Positions 42,394 to 50,504 of a stretch of 64,000 nt of DNA are shown piece after piece. The DNA is from Zoogloea sp041917255 (lineage in GTDB: Bacteria > Pseudomonadota > Gammaproteobacteria > Burkholderiales > Rhodocyclaceae): the NCBI GenBank assembly GCA_041917255.1, contig JAYRYA010000026.1, positions 1 through 64,000 of the forward strand, given 5' to 3'. Position numbers and translations under genes: made by a program. The first letter of the stretch is position 1. Each line of letters starts with the position of its first letter. The notes beneath the pieces are model-generated. The model was given only the letters and a program-made list of their open reading frames with translations. It did no database searches and was not told the origin of the DNA.

Positions 42394-42576
42394 GGGCGGG
42401 AGAAGGGCTGGCGGGACGGGCCCGGATTGTCCCGGAAAACTGTTGGGCAGGCGAGGATTCGGGCGCACGCGGACTGCGCAGGGATCGACGATGCCCGGCT
42501 GGCCGGCGCCGCCCGGGGTGTTCAGTTTCGACGCCGGGCGGCCGTAAGTCCCGAGATTGACGCCGGAGATCCGATC

Positions 42577-43152
42577 ATGTCCCGAAATGTCTTCCCCCGT
42601 TCCCTCATCCGTCCGTTCCGCCTTGTGCTCCCGTTCCTGGTGCTGGCCGGCGGCCCCGCGCTGGTCCAGGCCGCGGCGGATTTTCCGAGTCTGTGCCAGC
42701 CCGGCGAATACGCCTATCTCGACGCCCGCATGGGCAAGTTCGACGGGAACGGTGTCGTCCGCAAGAGCGGCAAGCTCGTCTCCCTGTGCGCCGACAAGCC
42801 GAAGGAGCCCTTTGGTCGCTTCGTATATCGCTACGGCAAGCCGGGTGAGGTGGAGATCGAGCATGTGGCCACCGCCACCGAGAAGGCCGCCATCACCAGG
42901 CGCAGCACCGGCCCGCGCATGGGCGAGGACATCATTGCCTTCCTGCGCGGCCCCTTCACCTACTACGTGGTCGAGGCGACCGGGATGGGGCAGGGCATCT
43001 CGGTGATGGTCTTCAAGTCTGGCAAGAAGATCGCCGACCTGTTTTCGGGCAACGATGCCGGTACCGATTTCCAGTCTGGTGGGCTGCTGGTGAACTTCGA
43101 ACGCCCGGCCTCGCCGGTGTTCGAGAAGAAGGCGCCGAAGGACGCGTTGTGA
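42577..43152 (+). CDS. Secreted hypothetical protein
   Basis: A 191-residue protein with a signal peptide (LVLPFLVLAGGPALVQAAAD). The mature part has two cysteines (FPSLCQPGEYAYLDARMGKF and KLVSLCADKPKEPFGRF) and a beta-rich pattern. No catalytic motif is evident. It stands alone between the methyltransferase and the NarX-like kinase. I do not recognise the family, although similar short exported proteins occur in betaproteobacteria. Confidence 0.75.
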   Translation: MSRNVFPRSLIRPFRLVLPFLVLAGGPALVQAAADFPSLCQPGEYAYLDARMGKFDGNGVVRKSGKLVSLCADKPKEPFGRFVYRYGKPGEVEIEHVATATEKAAITRRSTGPRMGEDIIAFLRGPFTYYVVEATGMGQGISVMVFKSGKKIADLFSGNDAGTDFQSGGLLVNFERPASPVFEKKAPKDAL

Positions 43153-43266
43153 CGGCGTCGGGGCGCGCGAAGGCGGCCACCGCCGGACTTCCGCCGGCAG
43201 GGCGAATGCGTCGGCGTACGTCGGGCAAATTACCCTGCGGTTTTGCGGCATCCTGTGGGCTCACCG

Positions 43267-44691
43267 ATGTTGACGCCCCTCGCCATGCTCGCCGCTCCCC
43301 GCCTGCGCCCGCTCGATCTCAAGCGCCATCTCTTCGTCCGGGTCAGCCTGTTTGCGCTGATCGTGCTGCTGCTGGGCGCGGCGGTCACGCTGGTCGAGGC
43401 CCGCTACCGGGTGCGCGGCGACATCCAGCGCACCGGCGGGGCGATCCGCCAGCTCATCACCGACGAGATCAACCGCAACTACTCGGCCTACGACGCGACG
43501 CTCGCCGAGCTCAACCTGGATCTCACCGCCCTCAAGGCGATGGGGCAGGTGATCGATTTCTGCATCGAGATGAGCGACTTCCACACCCACGCCACCTACC
43601 GCCAGTGCTTTGCCGAGGCGGTCGACCTGCCCGTGCCGGTCGAGGCATTCATGCGCCGCGTGGTGGGCGATGATGCGGAGTTTCGCGGCAGCATCGGCCA
43701 GTACCCGGGCATCACCGGCGGGCAGCTGGTGGTTACGCCCAACTACGGCCGCGAGGTGCTGGAGCTGGCCCTGAAGCTGGGCAATCTGGTGGCGGTGAGC
43801 ACGATGATCCTGCTCTTCAGCTTCTTTGTGTATCGGCCGGTGCGCAACGCGCTGGCGCCCTCCGAGGCGATCCTCGGCACCCTTGGGCGGATGGAGCGGG
43901 GCGACTTGAAGGCGCGCATGCCCGGCTTCGCGCTGATCGAGCTCAACCGCATCGCCGAGGGCTTCAATCATCTCGCCGACCGCCTCGCCCGCACCATCCA
44001 CAGCCAGCAGCGCCTGGCCCACCGGCTGCTGTCGGTGCGCGAGGAGGAACGCCAGCACCTGGCCCGCGAGCTGCACGACGAGTTCGGCCAGTATCTCGCG
44101 TCCCTCAACGCCGAGGCGGCCTTTGCCCGGGAGCTCGCCGACGAGGGCGTGCCGACCCTGCGCCCGTGTGCCGACTCCATCGTCCGGACGGTCGGGCACA
44201 TGATGGAAACCCTGCAGCAGATCCTCCACCGCCTGCGCCCCACGGGGCTGGAGGAGTTCGGGCTGGTGCCCAGCCTGCGGCAGCTCATCGCCGGCTGGAA
44301 CCAGCGCAGCCGCGACATCCGCTTCACGCTGCAGGCCGGCGAAGGGCTCGACCATCTGCCCGACAACATCAACGTGAGTGTCTACCGGATCATTCAGGAG
44401 AGCCTCACCAATGCCGTCCGCCACGGCCAGCCGGGCCAGGTGGAGGTGACCCTGCGGCGCGAGGCAGGCGGGCTGCTGCTGGATATCCGCGACGACGGGC
44501 TCGGCTATGGCGGCGAGGACACGCGCCCCGCCGGCAAGCCCGGCGGCTTTGGTCGGCTGGGCATGGAGGAGCGGGTGCTGGCGCTGGGCGGCACCCTGCG
44601 CATCGAGCCCGCGCCCGAGCGCGGCACGCGGGTGAGCGTGCAGCTGCCCCTCGCCAGCACCGACGACGCCACCACCAAGGAGACCCCGTGA
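43267..44691 (+). CDS. NarX-type sensor histidine kinase (HisKA_3)
   Basis: A 474-residue membrane kinase. A transmembrane helix near residues 25-45 leads to a periplasmic sensor of about 140 residues with two cysteines (IDFCIEMSD, YRQCFAEAVD), then a second helix (LVAVSTMILLFSFFVYRPV). HAMP follows, then the HisKA_3 box with His270 in HLARELHDEFGQYLASLN. The HATPase has VYRIIQESLTNAVRHG and GGFGRLGMEERVLALGG. It overlaps the response regulator gene by 4 bases (GTGA). The ligand is unknown; the neighbouring PQQ dehydrogenase suggests control of alcohol or aldehyde oxidation. Confidence 0.9.
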   Translation: MLTPLAMLAAPRLRPLDLKRHLFVRVSLFALIVLLLGAAVTLVEARYRVRGDIQRTGGAIRQLITDEINRNYSAYDATLAELNLDLTALKAMGQVIDFCIEMSDFHTHATYRQCFAEAVDLPVPVEAFMRRVVGDDAEFRGSIGQYPGITGGQLVVTPNYGREVLELALKLGNLVAVSTMILLFSFFVYRPVRNALAPSEAILGTLGRMERGDLKARMPGFALIELNRIAEGFNHLADRLARTIHSQQRLAHRLLSVREEERQHLARELHDEFGQYLASLNAEAAFARELADEGVPTLRPCADSIVRTVGHMMETLQQILHRLRPTGLEEFGLVPSLRQLIAGWNQRSRDIRFTLQAGEGLDHLPDNINVSVYRIIQESLTNAVRHGQPGQVEVTLRREAGGLLLDIRDDGLGYGGEDTRPAGKPGGFGRLGMEERVLALGGTLRIEPAPERGTRVSVQLPLASTDDATTKETP

Positions 44692-45317
44692 TCCGCATCC
44701 TGCTCGTCGACGACCACGCAGTGGTCCGCGAAGGCTACCGCCGCCTGCTGGAGCGCCGTGCCGACCTGCGCGTCGAGGCCGAGGCCGGCTCCGCCGAAGA
44801 GGCCCTGCAGATCCTGCGCGAAGGCCCGCCGGATCTGACCATCCTCGATCTGTCGCTGCCCGGCATGGGCGGCATCGAGCTCACCCGGCGCATCCTCCAG
44901 CGCCAGCCGGAGGCCTGTATCCTGGTGTTCAGCATGCACCGCGACCCGCTCTTTGCGGCCCAGGCGATCCGTGCCGGCGCGCTGGGCTACGTGACCAAGA
45001 GCAGCAGCCCGGACGTGCTGATCCAGGCGGTGTACAAGGTGGCCCGCCGCGAGAAGGTGCTGAGCCCCGACATCGCTCCGGAGATGGCGCTGACCTTGCT
45101 GGAGGGCGCCAGCAACCCGGCTGAGGAGCTCAACCCCCGGGAGTTCGAGATCCTGCGCCTGCTGCTGGACGGGCTGGGCACCGAGGAGATCGGCAACATC
45201 CTCAACATTAGCCCGAAGACGGTGCAGAACGTGCATTACCAGATCAAGACCAAGCTGGGCGTGCGCACCGACATCGAGCTCGCCCGGCTGGCCATGAAGC
45301 TCAAGCTGATCGGCTGA
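44688..45317 (+). CDS. NarL/LuxR-type response regulator
   Basis: A 209-residue regulator that begins with GTG at 44688, inside the kinase stop overlap. The receiver has MIRILLVDDHAVVREGYRRL, Asp in LTILDLSLPGMGGIE and Lys in GYVTKSSSPDV. The HTH has LNPREFEILRLLLDGLGTEE and NISPKTVQNVHYQIKTKLGV. It resembles the regulator at 17964, and both neighbour PQQ dehydrogenase genes. It forms a two-component pair with the kinase at 43267 and is convergent with the dehydrogenase at 45342. Confidence 0.92.
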   Translation: MIRILLVDDHAVVREGYRRLLERRADLRVEAEAGSAEEALQILREGPPDLTILDLSLPGMGGIELTRRILQRQPEACILVFSMHRDPLFAAQAIRAGALGYVTKSSSPDVLIQAVYKVARREKVLSPDIAPEMALTLLEGASNPAEELNPREFEILRLLLDGLGTEEIGNILNISPKTVQNVHYQIKTKLGVRTDIELARLAMKLKLIG

Positions 45318-45341
45318 GGCCCGGGGCCGGGCCTCGCCGCA

Positions 45342-47102
45342 TCATTGCCCCAGGCGATAGACCTGGAAGGTGTCGCCGGCCTTGTAGCCGAAGATCTGGT
45401 TGCCGCCGGCCGCCACGCCCACGTACTGCACGCCGTCGATCTGCCACGTCACGGGCGGGGCATTGACGCCGGCGTCGAGCTGATCGCTCCACAGGGTTTG
45501 CCCGTTGCCCGCGTCGTAGGCGTTGAAGCGGCCGTTGCCCTCGCCCATGAAGACGAGATCGCCCGCGGTGGCGAGCACGCCGCCCACCAGGGGCTGGGCG
45601 GTCTTGTGCTGCCACTTCATCCTGCCCGTTGCCAGATCGATGGCCGACAGCACGCCCCAGCGGGGCACGTCCATCAGCGGCTCCAGCGTGGTGTATTCCA
45701 CCGCCGGCTTGGCGCTGGTCGCGGGGATCACTTTCTTGGTGTATTTCACCGGCCAGTGGATCGCCGGCACATAGGCCACCAGCTTCTTCGCATCCACCGA
45801 GGTGGGCGACCAGTTGATGCCGCCCAGCACCCCGGGCAGGATCACCTGGCCTTCCGGCGTGGGGTTGGTGAAGGTGTTCTGGTGCACCACGAACTCGTCC
45901 GACTTCTTCAGTAGCTCGCCGGTGAGGCGGTTGTGGATGTAGTACCAGCCGATCTTGGCCGCCTGGCCCACCGCCGGCACCACCTTGCCTTCGTGGGGGT
46001 AGTCGAACAGCACGGCCGGGCTCGCCACGTCGTAGCCCCACTGGTCGTGGGGCACCTGCTGGTAGTGCCAGCGGATCTTGCCGGTGGCCACATCCAGGCA
46101 CACCAGCGACACGGTGTACAGGTTGTCGCCCGGCCGTGAGGTGCCGTCCATCTGGGGCGACGGGTTGCCGGTGCCAAAGTAGAGCAGGCCGTTGGCGGTA
46201 TCGATGGCCGGCGTGGACCACGCCGAGCCGCCGCCGTAGCGGGCCGCGTCCGGGTATCTGGGCAGGTCGGCGCGCTCCTTGTCGATGTCCCGGTGGAGCT
46301 GCACGCCATCCGGCGTGGTGCGGCGGAACTCGCCTTCCCAGTTGGTCGGGGCGATGGTGTCGAACTGCCACACGCGCTTGCCGGTGGCCACGTCGAAGGC
46401 CGCGACGAAGCCCGGGCGCCCGTAGCTGCCGGCAAAGCCCACCACCGCGCCCAGGGGCGCGCCGTCCCGGTCGGAATCCAGATGCAGGCCGTAGCCCACG
46501 CCGGTGACGCCGATCAGCACCTTGCCCTTGTACACCACCGGCGCCATGGCGATGCCCACGCCGGACTGCCCGGCGATGGTGGCCTTGCGCAGCGGGTCGG
46601 ATTCGTTGAGGGTGGTCACGGATTCCTGCCGGGCGCTGTCGCCATCGGCCACCTCCACATCCCACACCACCTTGCCGGTCTTGGCGTCCAGCGCCACCAG
46701 CCGCGCATCCACCGTGCCGATGAGGACCTTGCCATCGGCCACCGCCACGCCCCGGTTGCCCGGGCCGCAGCACATGGGGTAATCCTTCTTGCGCGGGTGC
46801 TCGTAGCGCCACAGCTGCCGGCCCGTGACGGCATCGAGCGCCACCACGCCGTTGAAGGGCAGCGAAAGATACACGGTGCGATCCACCATGATCGGCGTGC
46901 TCTGGAAGGTGGCCTTCACGCCGCTTTTATAGGCCCACGCGCGGGTGAGCTTGCCCACGTTGCCGGTGTTGATCTGGCTGGGCGTGGCGTAGCGCTGGTT
47001 GCTCAGATCGAGCCCGTAGGTCGGCCAGTCGATGTCGGCGGCGAAGGCCGGGGCGAGCGCCAGGGAGCAGAGGGCAGGGAGGAGTCGAATGGATGTGCGC
47101 AT
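45342..47102 (-). CDS. PQQ-dependent dehydrogenase with altered active-site motif
   Basis: A 586-residue periplasmic quinoprotein with a signal peptide (LCSLALAPAFAAD), the start DWPTYGLDLSNQRYATPSQI, the adjacent-cysteine pair in PMCCGPGNRGVAV, several propeller repeats, and the metal-site region YFGTGNPSPQMDG. Where ExaA reads AWDFSGNN this protein reads QWGYDVASP. The catalytic-Asp position is Gly356, and an Asp (358) occupies the position that is Asp in lanthanide-type enzymes. The enzyme may use a different base or metal, or be a divergent subfamily. It follows the periplasmic binding protein gene by 13 bases in one operon. Confidence 0.9.
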   Translation of the reverse strand: MRTSIRLLPALCSLALAPAFAADIDWPTYGLDLSNQRYATPSQINTGNVGKLTRAWAYKSGVKATFQSTPIMVDRTVYLSLPFNGVVALDAVTGRQLWRYEHPRKKDYPMCCGPGNRGVAVADGKVLIGTVDARLVALDAKTGKVVWDVEVADGDSARQESVTTLNESDPLRKATIAGQSGVGIAMAPVVYKGKVLIGVTGVGYGLHLDSDRDGAPLGAVVGFAGSYGRPGFVAAFDVATGKRVWQFDTIAPTNWEGEFRRTTPDGVQLHRDIDKERADLPRYPDAARYGGGSAWSTPAIDTANGLLYFGTGNPSPQMDGTSRPGDNLYTVSLVCLDVATGKIRWHYQQVPHDQWGYDVASPAVLFDYPHEGKVVPAVGQAAKIGWYYIHNRLTGELLKKSDEFVVHQNTFTNPTPEGQVILPGVLGGINWSPTSVDAKKLVAYVPAIHWPVKYTKKVIPATSAKPAVEYTTLEPLMDVPRWGVLSAIDLATGRMKWQHKTAQPLVGGVLATAGDLVFMGEGNGRFNAYDAGNGQTLWSDQLDAGVNAPPVTWQIDGVQYVGVAAGGNQIFGYKAGDTFQVYRLGQ

Positions 47103-47115
47103 CGTTCGGCCTGGA

Positions 47116-47964
47116 TCAGTGGGTGCGCAGGGTCACGCCGTGGCGCTTGAAGATGGCGGCCACGGTGCCGTCCTTCTGCAGGCCTTCGAGGGCGCTGCTG
47201 AGGGCGGTGGCGAGCGCCTCGGAATCCGCCTTCACGGCCATCCCGATGGCCCAGCGCTTGGGGTTCAGCTCGCCCAGCCTGGCTTCCTCCACCGCAAAGC
47301 GGGTCTCGCCCACCAGCGCGCCTTCCAGTTCGGCCAGGGGCGCCATCACGGCTGCCACGCTGTCTTCCTTCAGGGCTTTGGCGGCATCGCCCAGTGACTT
47401 GAAGTGGGTGATGTTGGACCGCAGCCGGCCCTGCAGCACGCTGCCCAGGAAGGCATCCGCCAGGGTGTCGCCCTCGACGCCGATCTTCTCGCGGGTGAAC
47501 ACTTCCAGCGCCACTGCGGCCGAGCCGCTGGGGGCGGGGATGCGGCTGGCCACCCGCGCCATGCCCATCACCTCCTGCTGGTAGGCGCCGAAGATGCGCG
47601 CCTGCTCGTTGTCCTTCGCGAACGCAGGGTCCACCGGCACGCGCAGCATCACGTCGGCCGGCTCGCCGCGGAGGTAGTGGCCCTTCCAGACCATGTTGCG
47701 CAGGTCGTCGCCCATGTCCTCGCCGGCCAGAAAGCCGATGATCTCGGCCTGCAGCCCCATCCTGGCGGCCAGCGCCTGCCCGAGCTCCACGTCGATGCCC
47801 TTGCCCGCGTCGGAGTAGGGCGGGAAGTTGTTGTACACGGCCACCTTGAGCCGCCCGCGCTTGTGGATGGCGTCCATCTGTTCGTCGGCCTGGGCCGGCA
47901 GGTGGGCGGTGAGCAGCAGGGCGGTGAGCGCCAGCATGAGCTGGCGGCGGGTGGCGCGTTTCAT
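47116..47964 (-). CDS. Quinoprotein-dehydrogenase-associated substrate-binding protein (SBP_bac_3)
   Basis: A 282-residue periplasmic protein with a signal peptide (LMLALTALLLTAHLPAQADE) and a family 3 solute-binding fold: HKRGRLKVAVYNNFPPYSDA, GIDVELGQALAARMGLQAE, EDMGDDLRNMVWKGHYLRG. This resembles the MxaJ-like proteins encoded beside quinoprotein dehydrogenases, where they aid enzyme maturation instead of ABC uptake. No ABC permease or ATPase genes are nearby, and the dehydrogenase starts 13 bases downstream. The maturation role is inferred from the context. Confidence 0.87.
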   Translation of the reverse strand: MKRATRRQLMLALTALLLTAHLPAQADEQMDAIHKRGRLKVAVYNNFPPYSDAGKGIDVELGQALAARMGLQAEIIGFLAGEDMGDDLRNMVWKGHYLRGEPADVMLRVPVDPAFAKDNEQARIFGAYQQEVMGMARVASRIPAPSGSAAVALEVFTREKIGVEGDTLADAFLGSVLQGRLRSNITHFKSLGDAAKALKEDSVAAVMAPLAELEGALVGETRFAVEEARLGELNPKRWAIGMAVKADSEALATALSSALEGLQKDGTVAAIFKRHGVTLRTH

Positions 47965-48093
47965 GGGTTGTCTCCGGGGAAGTGGATGAGGTCTTGTTTT
48001 TGCGGATTCTAGGCCCGACGCGGGGTTCGGGAGGCCTCCCGCCGGGCAACGGGCAAAATCGACAGGCAGGTCAGGCAAATTGCCCGGGTGCCC

Positions 48094-49044
48094 TCAGCCT
48101 GGCTTCGGCCCGGGGCCTGGGGAAGGCGCCGCCTGGAGGCGAGGGTCGCCCAGCGGAACCGGCCCGGCCAGCTGCCCCAGCACGGCGGCAACCCGTGCGC
48201 CGTCGATCGGGTGGCCCGCCGCGCGGTGAAACTCGCCCAGCCGCCACCACGGCAGGCCCGGGCGCAGGTGATGGCTGCCGTGCAGGTTGAAGTTGAGGAT
48301 CAGCCCCGCGAGCACCGGAGGCGCGGCCAGGTTGCGCGCATGCCGGCGCTGGCCGAGGGGTGTGCCGTAGTGAAAGGCGTTATCCAGCAGGCTCACCAGC
48401 AGCCCCCGCCCCGCCAGCGCCAGCAGAAGCATCCAGGCGTGGGCGCCGTACAGCGCGAAGGCGAGCGCATGGAGCAGCGCGATCGCCGCGGCATCCGTCC
48501 GGTAACGTCGGAAGGTGTCCGGCGCCTGCAGCCGGGCAGCCAGGGCCTCGACGACGATGTCGTGCCGGGCGAGCGCACGCGCCACGCGCCGGATGATCGG
48601 GCGCGGCAGCAGCGCCACCAGCCCGCCCGCCACCTCAAAAAGATAGAGCCCGCCCAGCAGCCGGAAGTAAAAGGCCAGCCAAACCGCCGCCTGCCCCCGC
48701 GGCCCCGGCGTGAAGACCTCCGTCCTGTCCCGCTTGTCCCGGCTGAACGCGTGATTCAGCAGATGCCCCCCGCGCAGCAACTCGTAGGGCGCACCAAACA
48801 ACACCCCCTGAATCCGCCCCCAGCGCAGGTTTCCCCCCGGATCCGGGTGCAGCACCCCATGCAGCGACTCGTGAATGAGCGCCCACCAGCCATTGGCGAC
48901 CAACACCCACGGCAACAGCAGCCAGCCCCACGCCGCATCCACAGGCAGCAGCGCCGGCAGCAGGATCAATAGAAACACCGCCAGCGCCCCATGGAAGATG
49001 CACAGGGCGATGTTGATCCGGTGAGCCTTGAGCGCAGGGCACAT
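48094..49044 (-). CDS. Membrane fatty acid desaturase/hydroxylase family protein
   Basis: A 316-residue integral-membrane di-iron enzyme. The histidine boxes are HESLHG, HLLNHAF and NLHGSHHLRPGLPWW, in the order H-x3-H, H-x3-H, H-x2-HH of the fatty-acid desaturase superfamily. Several hydrophobic helices flank them. The substrate could be an acyl chain, alkane or terpenoid. Box spacing is compatible with FADS-like hydroxylases too. It lies upstream of the binding-protein/PQQ-dehydrogenase pair, with a 130-base gap. The ATG at 49044 gives the N-terminus MCPALKAHRINIALCIFHGA. Confidence 0.87.
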   Translation of the reverse strand: MCPALKAHRINIALCIFHGALAVFLLILLPALLPVDAAWGWLLLPWVLVANGWWALIHESLHGVLHPDPGGNLRWGRIQGVLFGAPYELLRGGHLLNHAFSRDKRDRTEVFTPGPRGQAAVWLAFYFRLLGGLYLFEVAGGLVALLPRPIIRRVARALARHDIVVEALAARLQAPDTFRRYRTDAAAIALLHALAFALYGAHAWMLLLALAGRGLLVSLLDNAFHYGTPLGQRRHARNLAAPPVLAGLILNFNLHGSHHLRPGLPWWRLGEFHRAAGHPIDGARVAAVLGQLAGPVPLGDPRLQAAPSPGPGPKPG

Positions 49045-49353
49045 GGCAGCGGCCTCCTCGGGTAAGGGGGGAGCAGAACGCGGCGCCCGCTCTGCTTGAG
49101 AGCTTTTTCCGTGCCCGGGTGGATGTGCGGGCGTAAAGGCGAGACAGCGGCAGGCGCCGGGGGGGGGCGGGAGCGCGCTGCCCGGACGGGATGTCAAGGA
49201 AAGGCCGGTGGTTGGGGGCTGGCTGGTGAGATCCCGTCGAGCGCAGCGGGAGCGTCACCCCAGTGGACTCAGGGCTGGAGCGTGCTTTCGGCTCCAGTGA
49301 CTGGAGGGGTTTTCAGGGACTGATCGAGCCTGAATTGCCTCGATCGACACCTG
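49045..49353. other. Intergenic region at the chromosomal edge of the accessory island
   Basis: No convincing gene is present. It contains a GGGGGGGCGGG run near 49160 and a hairpin CTGGAGC...GGCTCCAG near 49274-49298. Coding character is absent in all frames. It abuts the left direct repeat of the island. Confidence 0.5.
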
Positions 49354-49439
49354 ACCAGGCAGCAAAAAAGCCAACCTCTTTAGGCTGGCCTCTTTGCTTG
49401 CAGATCAACGACCTGCCGGAATCCGATGTGGAGCGGGCG
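49354..49439. repeat. Left direct repeat bounding the restriction-modification island
   Basis: This 86-bp segment matches 59107-59192 without gaps (offset 9753 bp) at 80 positions, and is identical over its last 47 bp (49393-49439), which include TTGCAGATCAACGACCTGCC. The mismatches fall in the first half, inside a degenerate copy of the hairpin that is perfect in the right copy. It ends 4 bases before the stop codon of the acetyltransferase toxin gene. Confidence 0.9.
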
Positions 49440-49443
49440 CAGA

Positions 49444-49965
49444 TCAGTGCGTCTCGTTGCCCCTTTTCTGCGACGCCTGCGCTGTTGCGAGCGGGAGAAA
49501 CAGCGTCAATGGCGTGTCTGGCAGCGGGATGAAGCCGTGGTGTCGGTAGAAGGTGGCAGCCGCGTCATCCTTGGCATCGACCATCAGGGCGTAGGCCGCA
49601 ATCTCCGACCGGATTGCCCGCTCCAGCGCATCGGCCAGCAGCGCACCGCCGAGTCCCTGCCCAGTGAAGGCTTCATCGACCGCCAGGCGCCCCATACGAA
49701 CGGCCGGTACGGTCGGGTAGCGGGGCAGCTTCTTGCCGATGCCCGGGGGCAGGTCGGCCAGCAGCAGGCTTGCCGACGCGAGGGTGTAGTAGCCCGCGAT
49801 GCGCTGCTCACCGGTCAGCGCAACGAAACACGCCGCGACGCGGCGCCGGATGTCTTGAGTGACTTGCTCTCGCAGATACCGGTCGAGCGCAGCGGAACCG
49901 CAGCGGAATTCATCGCGCTCATGGGCGGCATCGAGCGGCACGACGCGGAAGGGTGCCCCGCTCAT
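49444..49965 (-). CDS. GNAT-family acetyltransferase toxin (TacT-like)
   Basis: A 173-residue GNAT acetyltransferase. It has the N-terminal ERDEFRCGSAALDRYLREQV typical of TacT/AtaT-type toxins, which acetylate aminoacyl-tRNA, and the acetyl-CoA loop GRLAVDEAFTGQGLGGALL. Further on it has the catalytic-side YRHHGFIPLPDTPLTLFLPL. It overlaps the ribbon-helix-helix gene by 4 bases (ATGA), the normal layout of a TacAT module with the antitoxin first. It is placed right at the left direct repeat, which suggests a role in stabilising the island. Confidence 0.93.
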   Translation of the reverse strand: MSGAPFRVVPLDAAHERDEFRCGSAALDRYLREQVTQDIRRRVAACFVALTGEQRIAGYYTLASASLLLADLPPGIGKKLPRYPTVPAVRMGRLAVDEAFTGQGLGGALLADALERAIRSEIAAYALMVDAKDDAAATFYRHHGFIPLPDTPLTLFLPLATAQASQKRGNETH

Positions 49966-50243
49966 TCCGCCTGCAGGAGCTTGCGACGGCGCTCAAAGGC
50001 ACGGTCCAGGGCCGGCGCGGACTGGGGCGGCGACAGCAGTGCCTGAGCAAAGCACTCCTGGTCTGCCAGCGAAAGCCGGACGACCTCAGCCTGCTCGATG
50101 GCGCGTTGGGCTGCGTCTTGTACGGCGGCAACCACGAAATCGGTCATGGTTCGCCCCTGCAACTCCGCGGCGCGCTTGAGCATCGCGTGAAGGTCGGTGC
50201 TGATTCGGGCTTCAAGCCGGGCGGTGGGGTTGACTGTGGGCAT
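49962..50243 (-). CDS. DUF1778 ribbon-helix-helix antitoxin (TacA-like)
   Basis: A 93-residue DUF1778 protein. The N-terminal RHH DNA-binding part is RLEARISTDLHAMLKRAAEL followed by GRTMTDFVVAAVQDAA. The C-terminal segment (ALLSPPQSAPALDRAFERRR) is the usual toxin-neutralising tail. An AAAGGAG site precedes the ATG at 50243. A palindrome overlapping the promoter is the expected autorepression operator. Paired with the GNAT toxin gene. Confidence 0.93.
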   Translation of the reverse strand: MPTVNPTARLEARISTDLHAMLKRAAELQGRTMTDFVVAAVQDAAQRAIEQAEVVRLSLADQECFAQALLSPPQSAPALDRAFERRRKLLQAE

Positions 50244-50265
50244 GGCGTTGTTTCTCCTTTGGAAA

Positions 50266-50286
50266 ATTATACGGCAGATTGCCGTA
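50266..50286 (-). promoter_or_regulatory. Promoter and operator of the toxin-antitoxin operon
   Basis: The minus strand has -10 TATAAT at 50271-50266. The perfect 7-bp inverted repeat TACGGCA-N3-TGCCGTA (50270-50286) overlaps and follows upstream, so a bound antitoxin complex would block RNA polymerase. The -35 is weak. Confidence 0.65.
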
Positions 50287-50429
50287 CGTATCATCTTTCG
50301 GCGCTACTCTCATCCCGTCAGCGGCCATTGTCCAACTCCCGCCGTAGGGGCGTATAGCCGCCAAAGTTGGAGCCTATGCCCCATTTAGCTCGATCACCTT
50401 CAGCACCGCCATATCCACCACCTCCTCAA

Positions 50430-50501
50430 GCCCGGCGCAGGATCAAGGTACCTGCGCCGGGCGTGACCACCTCCGGGCCCCCTGCGAGCTGAGCTCGCAG
50501 G
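50430..50501. repeat. Two adjacent perfect stem-loops
   Basis: Hairpin 1 has 12-bp arms GCCCGGCGCAGG/CCTGCGCCGGGC (50430-50441 and 50451-50462) with a 9-base loop. Hairpin 2 has 10-bp arms CCTGCGAGCT/AGCTCGCAGG (50481-50490 and 50492-50501) with one central base. Neither is followed by a T-run. They lie just before the interrupted frame at 50505. They could be terminators, recombination sites or a replication origin; sequence alone does not decide. Confidence 0.7.
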
Positions 50502-50504
50502 GGT

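Noticed and set aside
50430..50501. Filamentous-phage or plasmid replication origin
   Set aside because: No recognisable Rep or HUH endonuclease motif is seen in the adjacent frame, so only the hairpins can be claimed.
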